Positions 27,130 to 37,246 of a stretch of DNA of 64,000 bases are shown here, one piece after another. Below the pieces are notes generated by a model. The model was not told the DNA's origin, did no database searches, and saw only the letters and a list, made by a program, of their open reading frames with translations. This DNA is from Antennarius striatus (lineage: Eukaryota > Chordata > Actinopteri > Lophiiformes > Antennariidae), in assembly GCF_040054535.1 (NCBI RefSeq), contig NC_090781.1:17974760-18038759 (forward strand). The letters are read 5' to 3'. The first letter of the stretch is position 1. Each line of letters starts with the position of its first letter. Position numbers and translations under genes: made by a program.

Positions 27130-30100
27130 CCTCCTTCCCTCTCCTCTACTCCTTCTTCAGATCGACCTCTCTGCTCTCCCTTCGTCACTGTTTACTTTTT
27201 GCTTCCCTCTCTCTTCAGACTTTTGCTGTTGTGAGTCTTGTTGTGAAAACCCGTCCCTCTTCTTTATCTTACTCTCAGCTCAAATCCTTCTAATTTAGTT
27301 GTTCTATAGCAAAATCTATAGTGCCTTGTATCCGATCAAAACGTCCTACATTCCTTTAACCAACAGAGTATCCACCTCTGATGAAGTAACTCCCCTAAAA
27401 TACTATTATTTGTTGGATAAGCTCTCATTGTTGCGTCCCAGCTTGTGTCCATCCAAGTTGCGTCTTCATTTGAAGCCTGACATCAGTTTGTGCATCTACA
27501 AATAATGCAGTTCACAAAACTGCAAGGAAACATCTAAGTACTGGCAAAGCTTGGAACTCCATCCCGTACCTGTGACCTTATCTGTAGTGCATTTTGTAGA
27601 CATTCATAGCGTGTCTGTCATGCTTGATGACCACCTGTACTGCTTTTAAGAGGTTTTTATCTGATACGCACCACCCATCCACCGGAAATAGAAATATTTT
27701 ATTAGCTTGGAATAATTACTGAAAATATTTAGACATATCTATACCAAAAATATATTAACTTGTTTCTGGCTCTCGTCTGACCCATGCACAGAATTTAGGC
27801 AAAAATGGTTCATAAATTTTCAACCCAACATGTAGAACTGTAGATATAACTCATTATAAATGCTTTATAATCAGTTGTGAATGCTCCCACGATGCACGAA
27901 AGCTCCAGACGTACAGAATTTCTAGATCCATCCAGGTATTTAGCATCAACTGCGGGGCAAAACTCTGCTGTAAAAAAATGTCAGTTTAATTCAAAGCAGC
28001 TTTGAGCTGGAGATATTCATGACTGAGCTTCTCCACTCAGAGAACTGTTGTTACGCATGTGACAGTTAACATTTAAATCAGAAACTACCTGTGACACCTG
28101 CATGCTTTAACCTCAGTTGAACTACTAGAGTCCTGTATCAGTTTTAATCGGATCCTTATCATTTAGACTTTAATAGATGAAATACTCTCCTTAGATATTA
28201 TAGTAACTGAACATCTTAGAATAAATGTTATTGATAAGCACTTCACTAAATACAAGCATTACCCATGTAGTTAGAGGTAGAATACAGTATATTATAGTCT
28301 AATAAAGAGCTACTATCATAATCTGTTGTTCACCAAAAAGTGCTAAAAGACCCAAAACAAAGACTTTGTTTGATGCAAAGTAAAAATGTGTTTTCAGCCC
28401 CACAAAATGTCGATTTACGTCTTAATTTACTGTCAATCAGTAATAATCAACTCCATCAATACTCTCCATCTTTTTAAATTAAAAAAAAATCTCTGCTGAC
28501 AGATGTTTTCAAAAGTTCCTCTCTCCTTTTTCCTTCCCCCTCATCTCTCATCCTTCTTACTCCACTTAAATACGACGTCAGTACGTTTTTGTGAAACGTG
28601 ACCAAACGAGAAAACAGTTAATCTACGTGTGTACTTGATGTTCAGATCTCTCAGCAATATTTAAGCAGTGTTGACCTCTGTGTGGAAACGGTTCCTGTGT
28701 CGATGTTTCACGCTGTAAAACACCACAGCAAAGAGATGAACACTCGAATGGCCGAGGCCACCGGTGAAGGTGGAGATTCTAAAAAAAAAAAGTTTTTATT
28801 TTAGAAAATTTACCCCAAGCTACACATGGCAACTGCAAGGTGCATGCTTTTATTTTGAAGATTAGGAAAACCTTCCTTGCTAAAATAAATCTAAATAAAT
28901 CAGTTGCATCTAAGAGTTTGTCAAAAAATTGAATGTGATTTCACAGTAAAAATGGTGAAATAGCTATTTTTAATCATCAGAATTAAGAAAATTAAAAATT
29001 TTTTTGCAATTTTTAGTTTTTTTTTTCATCTTTCGAAAAATGTTGCCAATTTTGTGTTTGTAAAAAAATCCTGGAATTAAAGCTGTTCTCGACATTTGAA
29101 ATTGTAAAATCCTTGAGTTTCCACTCAGGTCGTGTCAGAACTGATCCCTGGTCAGTCGAAACCCCACGGCCTCGGCCAATCAGACACTTTGTTGTTGCTC
29201 TTGCTCACTGCTGTCGGTAATCGTTCTTTTTGTGCCTGTGGAATCTGTTTCACAATTATACTAATGATCACTACAGCGCCTTCATCATCGGGTGTTTGTC
29301 GTCAGACCGAAGCAGTACTTCACTCAATTCTTAAGCTTTGTCACAAGCTGGCAGACGAGTCAGGTGATCAGAGTACAGAGCATTTGGAACTCGGTTTCCC
29401 ATTATAATCAGCTGCTGCTTAAGAAACTGAATATACAATAAGAGGGGGGACAGGGTGGCTAGAATTCATTTAACAAGGGCAAACGTTCCCTTAAAATCTG
29501 AAGAAATTGCTGGCATTTCCTAAAAACCTCATGCCTGCAGCAAATTTCAACATCACAGTCCCCTAAAAGTTATTATATGATGTTTCTGCAATGTAAACCT
29601 TTGTTCAGAGATGAGAAATGTTGCACATTCCGTGGAAACATTAAATAAACTCAAGGTCAGCAACATTTGTGTCGTTTAGATAATATGTAGATGACTCATT
29701 GCTTTACTTTCCTGCACTGACGCTGTTGACTACTTTCACCTTCTATCCCACCCAACATGGATGTTGATTTAAGTATCTCATGTTGTAGTTAATAGTGTCG
29801 CACACAGAAAATGTGTAGATACAAATACACTTCTTTGGTATGTCAGGGTCTGTTGACTCAGTGGATCGCAGTGATGGTGAGGTTCGTCTTTGTACAGTTA
29901 ACGTACAGTACAGTCAATATATCCCAGTGGAGCCTCTGGAGGCTTGAACATAATGCTTTTCCAGCTATGTAAATGTGGAGTTCTCTCTAATTTGACCACA
30001 AGGTGTCACTAGTGAGTGAATTATCTCACAACAAGCAAACCTTTCCATAACCTTGTCTTCTTTGTTTGCTCCATACTGGAACTCTGTAGTGTAAAACCCA

Positions 30101-31080
30101 CTGTAGAAACTTTGCATCCATGTCAAAATTTAGCTAACCTTTTATTGCTCATTTAAACATGTCAAGAACTGCAATATAAACTTATTACAGCTCTTGTCAG
30201 AAAATCTTAGACAAATTTGAAAAACAAAGAATTTGGGCAGCGATGAGATGTACTGAGACCTCAAATTGTCGAATAACACTCCCAGGTTTAGGAAAGAATG
30301 TCCTGAGTTGTTTGATAAACAAAAATTTGTCTAATTTTGAAATTAAAGACATTTTATACAGTGTACACACCCTGGGAATGTGATCTTTATCTTGGATTTT
30401 ACTCTTTAATGTTAATGAAGCATCAAATCCCCCAAATAAAACCCTAAAGCTCCAAAAACGTTCCAGCCAGTGGAAGTCTTCAATCTGCAGTGGACTAGAT
30501 CTTAGCAGGATTGTGTTTCTGCAGTGTCTCTCTGTAAATGTCCTTTAAGTAACATCTGAGAGGACGTCAATGAAAACCTAATGGATGATTGAGTGATTGA
30601 TCATCAGACATTCACAATCACTGGTTATGTCCTCAATAACCTATCGGTGTATGTGTCTGAGTAAATACTGAACTCATCCTAGTATAAACTAACTCAGCAC
30701 TGGTTGTCTTAGCATTAAGAATATAGCCTATATTTTGATAACTTCACTAAGTGTACTTTTTGTTCTCCGGTTTTATAGTGTGTGTGTTACTTTGTGCTGG
30801 GTTTCAGTCCATGTGTGTGAGTAACTCCTGGTTTTTATGGCGTGTGGAGCTGACTGATGTTGAAGGGGAAACGGGAGGAAGAATGTCGGCGTCCTCATCC
30901 TCACAGATACTCACTGCATGCTCTCTCTCTGGAACCTTCAGTATTTTTTCAATATGTGTATCTACTTATCATCAGCATGGAAGTGCTCCTAATGACTACA
31001 ACTCTATGAATATAATAAAGAATTTGATGTTTTTCTATCTCTGTCCAGTTCTTTGACTCTCAGAAAACAGAAAAAAAGTT
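27130..31080 (+). other. clip3 3' region, AT-rich, no further gene seen
   Basis: No protein-like ORF is convincing here. Candidate poly(A) signals AATAAA lie at 29643-29648 and 31014-31019, so the clip3 3'UTR could be up to about 3.9 kb long. This is inferred from the signals and from the convergent neighbour gene only. Confidence 0.4.
31014..31019 (+). terminator. Candidate distal poly(A) signal for clip3
   Basis: AATAAA is followed within 25 nt by a T-rich stretch (GATGTTTTTCTATC). A reverse-strand AATAAA (TTTATT, 31101-31106) lies 80 bp further on and would serve the convergent homeobox gene, so the two transcripts would end tail to tail. Confidence 0.4.
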
Positions 31081-31467
31081 TTGTTGTTTGAAATTAACTG
31101 TTTATTCACTTTAATTTCATTACATCTTAACATGAACTGAAAACAAGCTGCATATTTACAGTTAATTAAGAATAATAAAATGCAACAAAAGCTGGAAATC
31201 ATGATTTTATTTGTTGATAAAATTAAATTACTCCCATCTATTAAGTAATGCTTGTGTTTAAAAATCGACTCAGTGTTTAATACAATGAGGAAGTTACAAA
31301 TCTGAAAAAATTAAAACCAGGAGTAGAGAATAAACGTTTAAAAAAAATTAAGATCCAATATATCAGCTGCCTCTGAATGCATCATCTCTGATGCTGGTTC
31401 AGCCTGATGACCTTTGACTTCTGGCTCCATCCACGTGGCTGATCAGCAGGTGGAGCATCACTCCAGC

Positions 31468-33033
31468 TCAGAGGAAGGAGGCGAAGAGGCTCTTGTCTCC
31501 TCGGGCGCTGCGGGCAGGAGAGGCCGGCTTGACCTTTGACTCGTTGCTCTTCTGCTTCCTCCTGGCTCTGCGGTTCTTAAACCAGACCTTGAAACAGAGA
31601 GAGATGTCAGCATCATGGTCATGTAGCATTAGCAGGAAAAATGTTATTCATCTGCAAGAATAGCATCAATGGAAATTTACATTTTTATTAGAAAATTTGA
31701 AGCTTTTAGCTCAGTGATTAAAGATATTTTCACTGTCGCTGGTTTCATGTGAAACTCCTGTTTTCTCATACTTCAAATTTCTTTTAAATCGAACAATCTG
31801 CAACTGACAAATAGATGAAAATATAAAAAAGAAAGAAAAATAAAAGAAAGCATTTTCCACATGAGTTTAATAGTATTCCTACCATGTGCTGGCGATGCGT
31901 TCGGGGATGATTACGGTCATCTTGTCTTCAAGAAAAATGGATGGGTGGTTTATAGTATTTGGGTGATAATTATGGAATCATTGAATATTTTATTTCTTTA
32001 AAAACTAGGCTTGATTTGTAGAAATTAGAACCTCACATCGCAGAGCGCACAGTCCTGACGATGCGCGCAAGTTCTGTTGGGAGACTGTCAAGGTAAAGTT
32101 GCGATTTTGAGAAAATAAAAGAAATCTTGGATCTGGTTGAACTCTAAGACGAACCTCTTAATGGGGTCTATTTTGCCCTGAGATTGGACTGGTGTCCAAT
32201 AGTTGTTGTTTTAGACAAAAAAAATGATTAAAAAACAACATTCTCGGCGGTTGTAAATATAAACTCCTCCCCTGGTAGGTGTGTGTGCGCCATGCGTAAA
32301 ATGTAACCTGGACAACTTTTACGCATGCAGGAGAGGTTTTACGCGTTAAGCCCACGTGGTCTACAGTTAACCCCATCGTGCCGGACTCACCCTGACGACC
32401 TCCTCGCTCAGCCCGGTGCTCATCGCCACTTGGGCGCGCGCCTCCACCGTCGGGTAGTCGGTGCGCGCGAACAGCGCCTCGAGCTTCTTGGTCTGACTGT
32501 CGATGAAGACGGTCCTCATCCGGGCCCTCTGCCGAGGCAGCGGCTGGGCCGCCGGCCCGGCCTGGTGGTAACCATGGAAACGTGGCAAATGCTGACAGTC
32601 TGGAAAAAGAATAATAAAAATGTTAAAACCAATTGCACATATAAATCTTATATTACTTAAGTTGTTTGGTTGAATAGTTTTTCAAGTTGAAACAAGAATT
32701 TGAAATACACCCCGGAGCTGAAGTACCTGTGGGCTCCTGGGTGTTGATGTACACATAAACCCCGGGGATTGGGTAAATGTTGGGGTGCCCGTTGTGGAAT
32801 CCTGACCCGTACGGGTAAAACTCCTCTCCGAAGCCCATTTCTCGGTTCAGCCGCAGACTGGGCGCCAGAACAGGGAGCGGTGCTGGAATTCCGAGGTTCC
32901 TGGGGGCCACTCTGAATCCCCTGTAGGGTCCATGGGGATTCTGCTCCTGTGGGAATTCCACCGGCGGCTTGAATCCGACCTGCGGGGACAGGATGCGATC
33001 GATGCTGAAGTCCGAAATTCTTCCTCCGTTCAT
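31468..33033 (-). CDS. K50 paired-class homeobox protein, probable teleost dharma/bozozok
   Basis: Three exons (32727-33033, 32391-32599, 31468-31587) join in phase to 211 codons plus stop. The ATG at 33031-33033 has an ACC-ATG context and leads straight into ISDFSIDRILSPQ, an eh1-type Groucho-binding motif near the N-terminus. The middle is Pro/Gly/Tyr-rich (IYPIPGVYVYINTQ). The homeodomain begins RARMRTVFIDSQTKKLEALF and ends WFKNRRARRKQK. F8, L16, F20, W48, F49, K50 and N51 fall in the right places, and the intron splits residues 46/47 as in paired-class genes. The tail is 26 residues. Length, K50 and FSIxxIL resemble goosecoid relatives and the teleost-specific repressor dharma (bozozok/nieuwkoid), which acts in the dorsal organizer. 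Goosecoid-like or another divergent paired-class gene is possible, so I leave the symbol blank. Confidence 0.85.
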
Positions 33034-35568
33034 GGTTCGAATGGAGCTGCTGCTGAGGCCTCTGAGGGCCGGACGCGACGCGGGGTCCAGTTTTAAGGGA
33101 CAGCCATCAAACACCGGCCGACTCGTTAATGTGATAACGACTGATGTGAATTCAGCGTTTGATGGTCTGAGTTCAGAGACACCAGAAGTCTGGATGTTTG
33201 GTTTGACATCTTGAACTCTTTGAGCTGCCGATGAGCGTGAATGGAGAACTGAAGACGTCTCATCTATTTTAATGTTAATGATCACATCACTTCAAACGGA
33301 CACACTGCGCGGATTAAATAATAATTTTATCTTAATGGGTTTCTGTTTAGGCCTTTAATCTGCTGACTCACTTCTTGAGGGATGGCCCTGTCATGTGATA
33401 CTTTACGGGAAATATTTTTTATACCGAATTTTCGGACACATTTATATTATGAAGAATGACTGATCTGTAATACACTATATGTTGTTATATGTTGTTTGAA
33501 AGAAATATGCTGCAGCGCGTCTGTTGGCCTGTAGATGTCGCCATCAGTGCTTGCTGCAACAATCAGAAACCTTCACTCACATAAACAGGATTTAATAAAT
33601 CTGCGGATAATTATTAATTATTACAATTGATTATGATGGAAAAGTCATGGATGGAAGACGGTATCAGATCCTTAACATCAGCACAAGAATTAAAATTACT
33701 CTGAAAAACTGCAATGCAAGTAGAAGTGTGTCCATTTATCAACTACGTGTACTTCAACTCCTCCATATTCCCTGTGCTTTACAGCTGCTGGTTGTAAACA
33801 TTTATTTACTTTATGACATATTTTCCTCATTTACTCATGCTTGTTGATTATTGTTTCATATTATTATTATTATTATTAGTAGTAGTAGTAGTAGTAGTAA
33901 TAGTAGTAGTAATAGTAGTAGTAGTAGTAGTATTAACACATTAGAATAATTTCCTCAAATAAATTCTGATATATTTCACGTGTTTAGAGTTTATCTAATT
34001 TACTTTTCCTCCATTTTTACTGTTTGATGTTTCCACACTCCGGTTTCACTGTAATTTGAGAAGTAACTCAAACAGTCAGGCAACTATAAAGGAAAAAAAT
34101 AAGTGTTTTGAAAGTGGAAGTATAAAAGAGAAAGAATGGCACTATTAATGTGAAGTATGTCTTTAACATCACGTTAATAACCGGTAGTTATTTACATTCA
34201 CTTCAAAGGAACACTAAAGGAACTGTTCTGTGGTTCTGATAAGGCGTGAAGGTTCTAAACCACAAACATCTGAGGGTCTCCCAGTGGAACCAGTGAGCCT
34301 GTATTGATCTGGATCAATCAGATCAAACATTTAGATCACAAAGAATTGTTCTCACTTCAAACTTCAAACAGGTCGCAGAGATGAAACAGACATGCTGTCC
34401 ACACAGAGGAATCTACTCTGTTATTGTTTAAACTACATGTTATTTATTACTGAGGTATATAATAAATATGTAAAATTTAATTTAAATACACTGTAATATA
34501 AATACAGTATAAATACATATATGAGGTGTAAAATAACTTTTATTCTTTTGCGCTATAATTTCTGCTTCACTAACGATTTGTTTATTTTAAATGAAGGAAA
34601 TACAAAGATCAACATGATTTAATTTGATATTTAATTTTATAAGATTTTAAGTCACAGAATGTGTAAGGTTTGAAAGATTAAGCATAAAACCAATAAACAT
34701 AAATATGCCCCTGTACCAGTTTTTCTGGATTTGATCTTTTGAAGTGAGATCAATGGAAGAATGACCACAGATCAATAGGTGTCTTTACTCTGAAGATCCT
34801 GTAATGTGATCGATCATAAACAAAGCAGGAGACTGGATATCAATGAGCAGAACAACAGATGTAGATTTATTTAAGAGGACAGACTCCTAATGAGGAGGAT
34901 CAATAACATCACAGCAACAGCAGTTTGTTCAATATCAGGAAGTTTCTGCTTGGCAGGAGTCAGCTCATAAAAACTCCACGTTAAACAAGTGTAGAAGTAT
35001 TATTTAAGTTTATTACTGAAGTGGGGAATTCAAAATTTGTCATAAAGGGTTCAAAGAAATTCAGAATTATTCAAAAATAATTTTTTAATAAATAAATGTA
35101 AAGAAGGAATTCTACAAATGGATTCTTCTTTTAATCGATGTGATTTTTTTGGTTACTAAGTTGTTTCTTTTATTTCCACACTTTTTATCTAATTATTCTT
35201 TTTTATTTTATCATGTCTGTTGTTTTGATTTACATGTAAATTGCAAACTCTTAAATCAAACAAAATATCTTAAAAATCAGTTTTTATGTGGAGAAGAAAT
35301 AGATCAGGACTCTGGTTGATCTGGTTTTATACATCTTTCTTTACATTGAATATTTGTTAGTCATGAAACATACCTTAATCTTCCTGTTCTTCCTCTTTCT
35401 TTTCTCTCTCCTTTCTGTCTTTTATTTTATTCAGTCCTACTGATTGTTCTGTTCCTGAGTGAAGGTGCAGAGAAATTAATTCAAAATTATATTACTCTGG
35501 ACAAATAGAACTGATCACGCCTTTTGTTGATTTGCAGCTCAGTTTCACCAAGACCGAGAAATAAAGTT
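33034..35568. other. Upstream region of the homeobox gene; AT-rich intergenic
   Basis: The promoter of the minus-strand homeobox gene should lie in 33034-33400. I found no exact TCF/LEF consensus there by eye. A TAT/TAG triplet repeat occupies about 33860-33932. The rest is AT-rich sequence without a supportable ORF. Confidence 0.5.
33860..33932. repeat. Trinucleotide repeat (TTA)n/(TAG)n
   Basis: Pure TTA units pass into about 15 TAG units with a few TAA interruptions. Confidence 0.85.
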
Positions 35569-35660
35569 CGACTCTGGTGGGACTCGAACCCACAACCTTT
35601 GAATCACTTCTCACGTGTTATACTAGAAGTCCAATGCGCTATCCGTTGCGCCACAGAGCC
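35569..35660 (-). tRNA. tRNA-Arg (anticodon TCT), with a 19-nt intron
   Basis: On the minus strand: acceptor GGCTCTG pairs with CAGAGTC (one G-T), D-arm GCGC/GCGC with AACGGATA in the loop (A20 present), anticodon stem TTGGA/TTCAA, loop CTTCTA then intron then A, T-arm GTGGG-TTCGAGT-CCCAC, discriminator G73. The 19-nt intron sits after position 37, the standard place. Mature length is 73 nt. All features match vertebrate tRNA-Arg(TCT), which normally has an intron. No strong T4 terminator is seen directly after it. Confidence 0.93.
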
Positions 35661-35935
35661 ACTTGTACACAGGATAAAGTTGCGTGGTCTCTTCATGGCC
35701 CACGGATTTCTGACACTCAAAATCTGGATTCACGTTACAATTGAACATTTTCAGAATATTTAAAAGTGGATATAAAGTGATTTTAACACATCAAAAAAGA
35801 CGCATAAAAAACGGGGAACCTTGGCGAAGAGAAGGAATGGAGAATTTGAGGTTGAAGTGAAAGGAACAAAAAGGAGAAGGAGGAGGCGAGAGAAAGTATT
35901 AAAGTCTGCTTCCCAATCAGGGGTTGGTGTATGAA

Positions 35936-35971
35936 ACCTGCAGAGGATGACTCACCTCATCCTCTGCAGGT
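35936..35971. repeat. Perfect inverted repeat, 15-bp arms
   Basis: ACCTGCAGAGGATGA (35936-35950), a 6-nt loop CTCACC and the exact reverse complement (35957-35971) lie between the two tRNA genes. It would form a strong hairpin on either strand. No transcript evidence is available. Confidence 0.75.
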
Positions 35972-36465
35972 GAACATTGGTTTTATTCTGCTGCTGCCTG
36001 GGTTCCGTCTCAAGCTCAACGACCTCCATCAGAACCGTTTGAGTTAACCGATTGAAAAGGAGGCAACTGTTCGGTTAAAACCGAACCTGAAAGGTTTACG
36101 TCTTTTATTGAATGATTAACTGATCCGTTTTGAGGCGGATATCAGAACAGACGATTAAAGAAAACGAGCAGAGCCTCCAGGCGCAGCTGCAGTTAGCTAG
36201 TGTGACCAGCAGGGGGGGCCAAAGGCGGCAGACAGACACACAGTCCGCTTAAAGCCATTATGTAACCTCACTGTCCTCCTTGTGCTCCGTCTCTTTCATC
36301 TTTCCTCAACTCATCTTTCACCCCCCCCCTCCGTCACACTCTCTTCTTCTTCCTCAGTGTGACTCTTCATCTCTTCTTCACAGCTGTTTGCAGCAGCGAT
36401 GCCGTGACGTGACGAGGAAAGACACTCCAGTCATTAGACAACAGTACGCCCTTCACTGCGATTCA

Positions 36466-36468
<3 letters not shown>

Positions 36469-36558
<90 letters not shown>
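36469..36558. repeat. (CA)n microsatellite, about 45 units
   Basis: An uninterrupted AC repeat between the two tRNA genes. Apparent His-Thr or Cys-Val ORFs across it are artefacts. Confidence 0.95.
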
Positions 36559-36559
<1 letters not shown>

Positions 36560-37040
36560 CGACAGCAGGAATTAATCCACACACTAAGCCTCCCCCCCCC
36601 CCGCTGGGCTCTTCATCACCTGAGGCGGTACAGAAGTCTTCCTCTGAATAATATGATCTCTCTCCAGGCTCAGATGGATCCGCCCGTCTCCGCTCCTTCT
36701 GATGAATCAAACGCACCCTGAGGTGCTGAGCTGCGTTCCCACCGGAGACGCACCGGCGGGACGCGCTGAATAACAAACCCCGTTCAGCAGACGGAGCTTC
36801 ACGGAAACGTCTCTCGGTATTATTTGAGTGATCCATCCTGTCTGCGTCTCAGATCGAAGCCCATTGGCTGATGCGGTTCGGTGCCAAAAGCATAGTGATC
36901 AATGGAAGCGATTTGATGACGTCACATTAAGTCTATCTGTGGCGGTATCTGGTGTTTATCCTAAATGCTTTAATTTTTAACAGACATGACGAATTATTAA
37001 GAGATGAATAAATCAGAGAGCACACGTCATTCACACAGTT

Positions 37041-37132
37041 GGACTCTGGTGGGACTCGAACCCACAACCTTTGAATCTCTTCCATTGAGGTTATCTACAA
37101 GTCCAACGCGCTAACCATTACGCCACAGAGCC
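37041..37132 (-). tRNA. tRNA-Arg(TCT)-derived gene with anticodon TGT (Thr) and a 19-nt intron
   Basis: It has the same length (92 nt), intron position and intron length as the tRNA-Arg at 35569-35660. The acceptor stem, anticodon stem TTGGA/TTCAA and T-arm are identical. Four differences matter. The anticodon loop reads CTTGTA instead of CTTCTA, changing the anticodon from TCT to TGT. The D-loop reads AATGGTTA, which loses the A20 used by arginyl-tRNA synthetase. Position 13 is T (T-G pair). The discriminator is C. The intron sequence has diverged. By stem geometry the anticodon is TGT (Thr, ACA codons). A mis-folded reading as GTA (Tyr) is not supported because the 3' stem would not pair. 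It could be a functional recoded tRNA or a decaying paralogue. Confidence 0.8.
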
Positions 37133-37232
37133 ACACCCTCTGTCCAGGTGACGTGTTCGTCAGGTATCTTACATGTTAAACACGTTCTGTGACTTTAAGG
37201 CTGACGTCACCTGTAGCGCACGAGGCCAAAAG

Positions 37233-37246
37233 AAGCACTAAAAGAC
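37233..37246 (+). repeat. Left target-site duplication of the L1 element
   Basis: AAGCACTAAAAGAC is repeated exactly at 41011-41024, flanking the element and its poly(A) tail. Confidence 0.93.

Noticed and set aside
33034-33400. TCF/LEF sites expected upstream of a dharma-like gene
   Set aside because: Only partial matches (for example CTTTGAG) were seen by eye, which is not enough to call a site. A matrix scan on both strands would decide.
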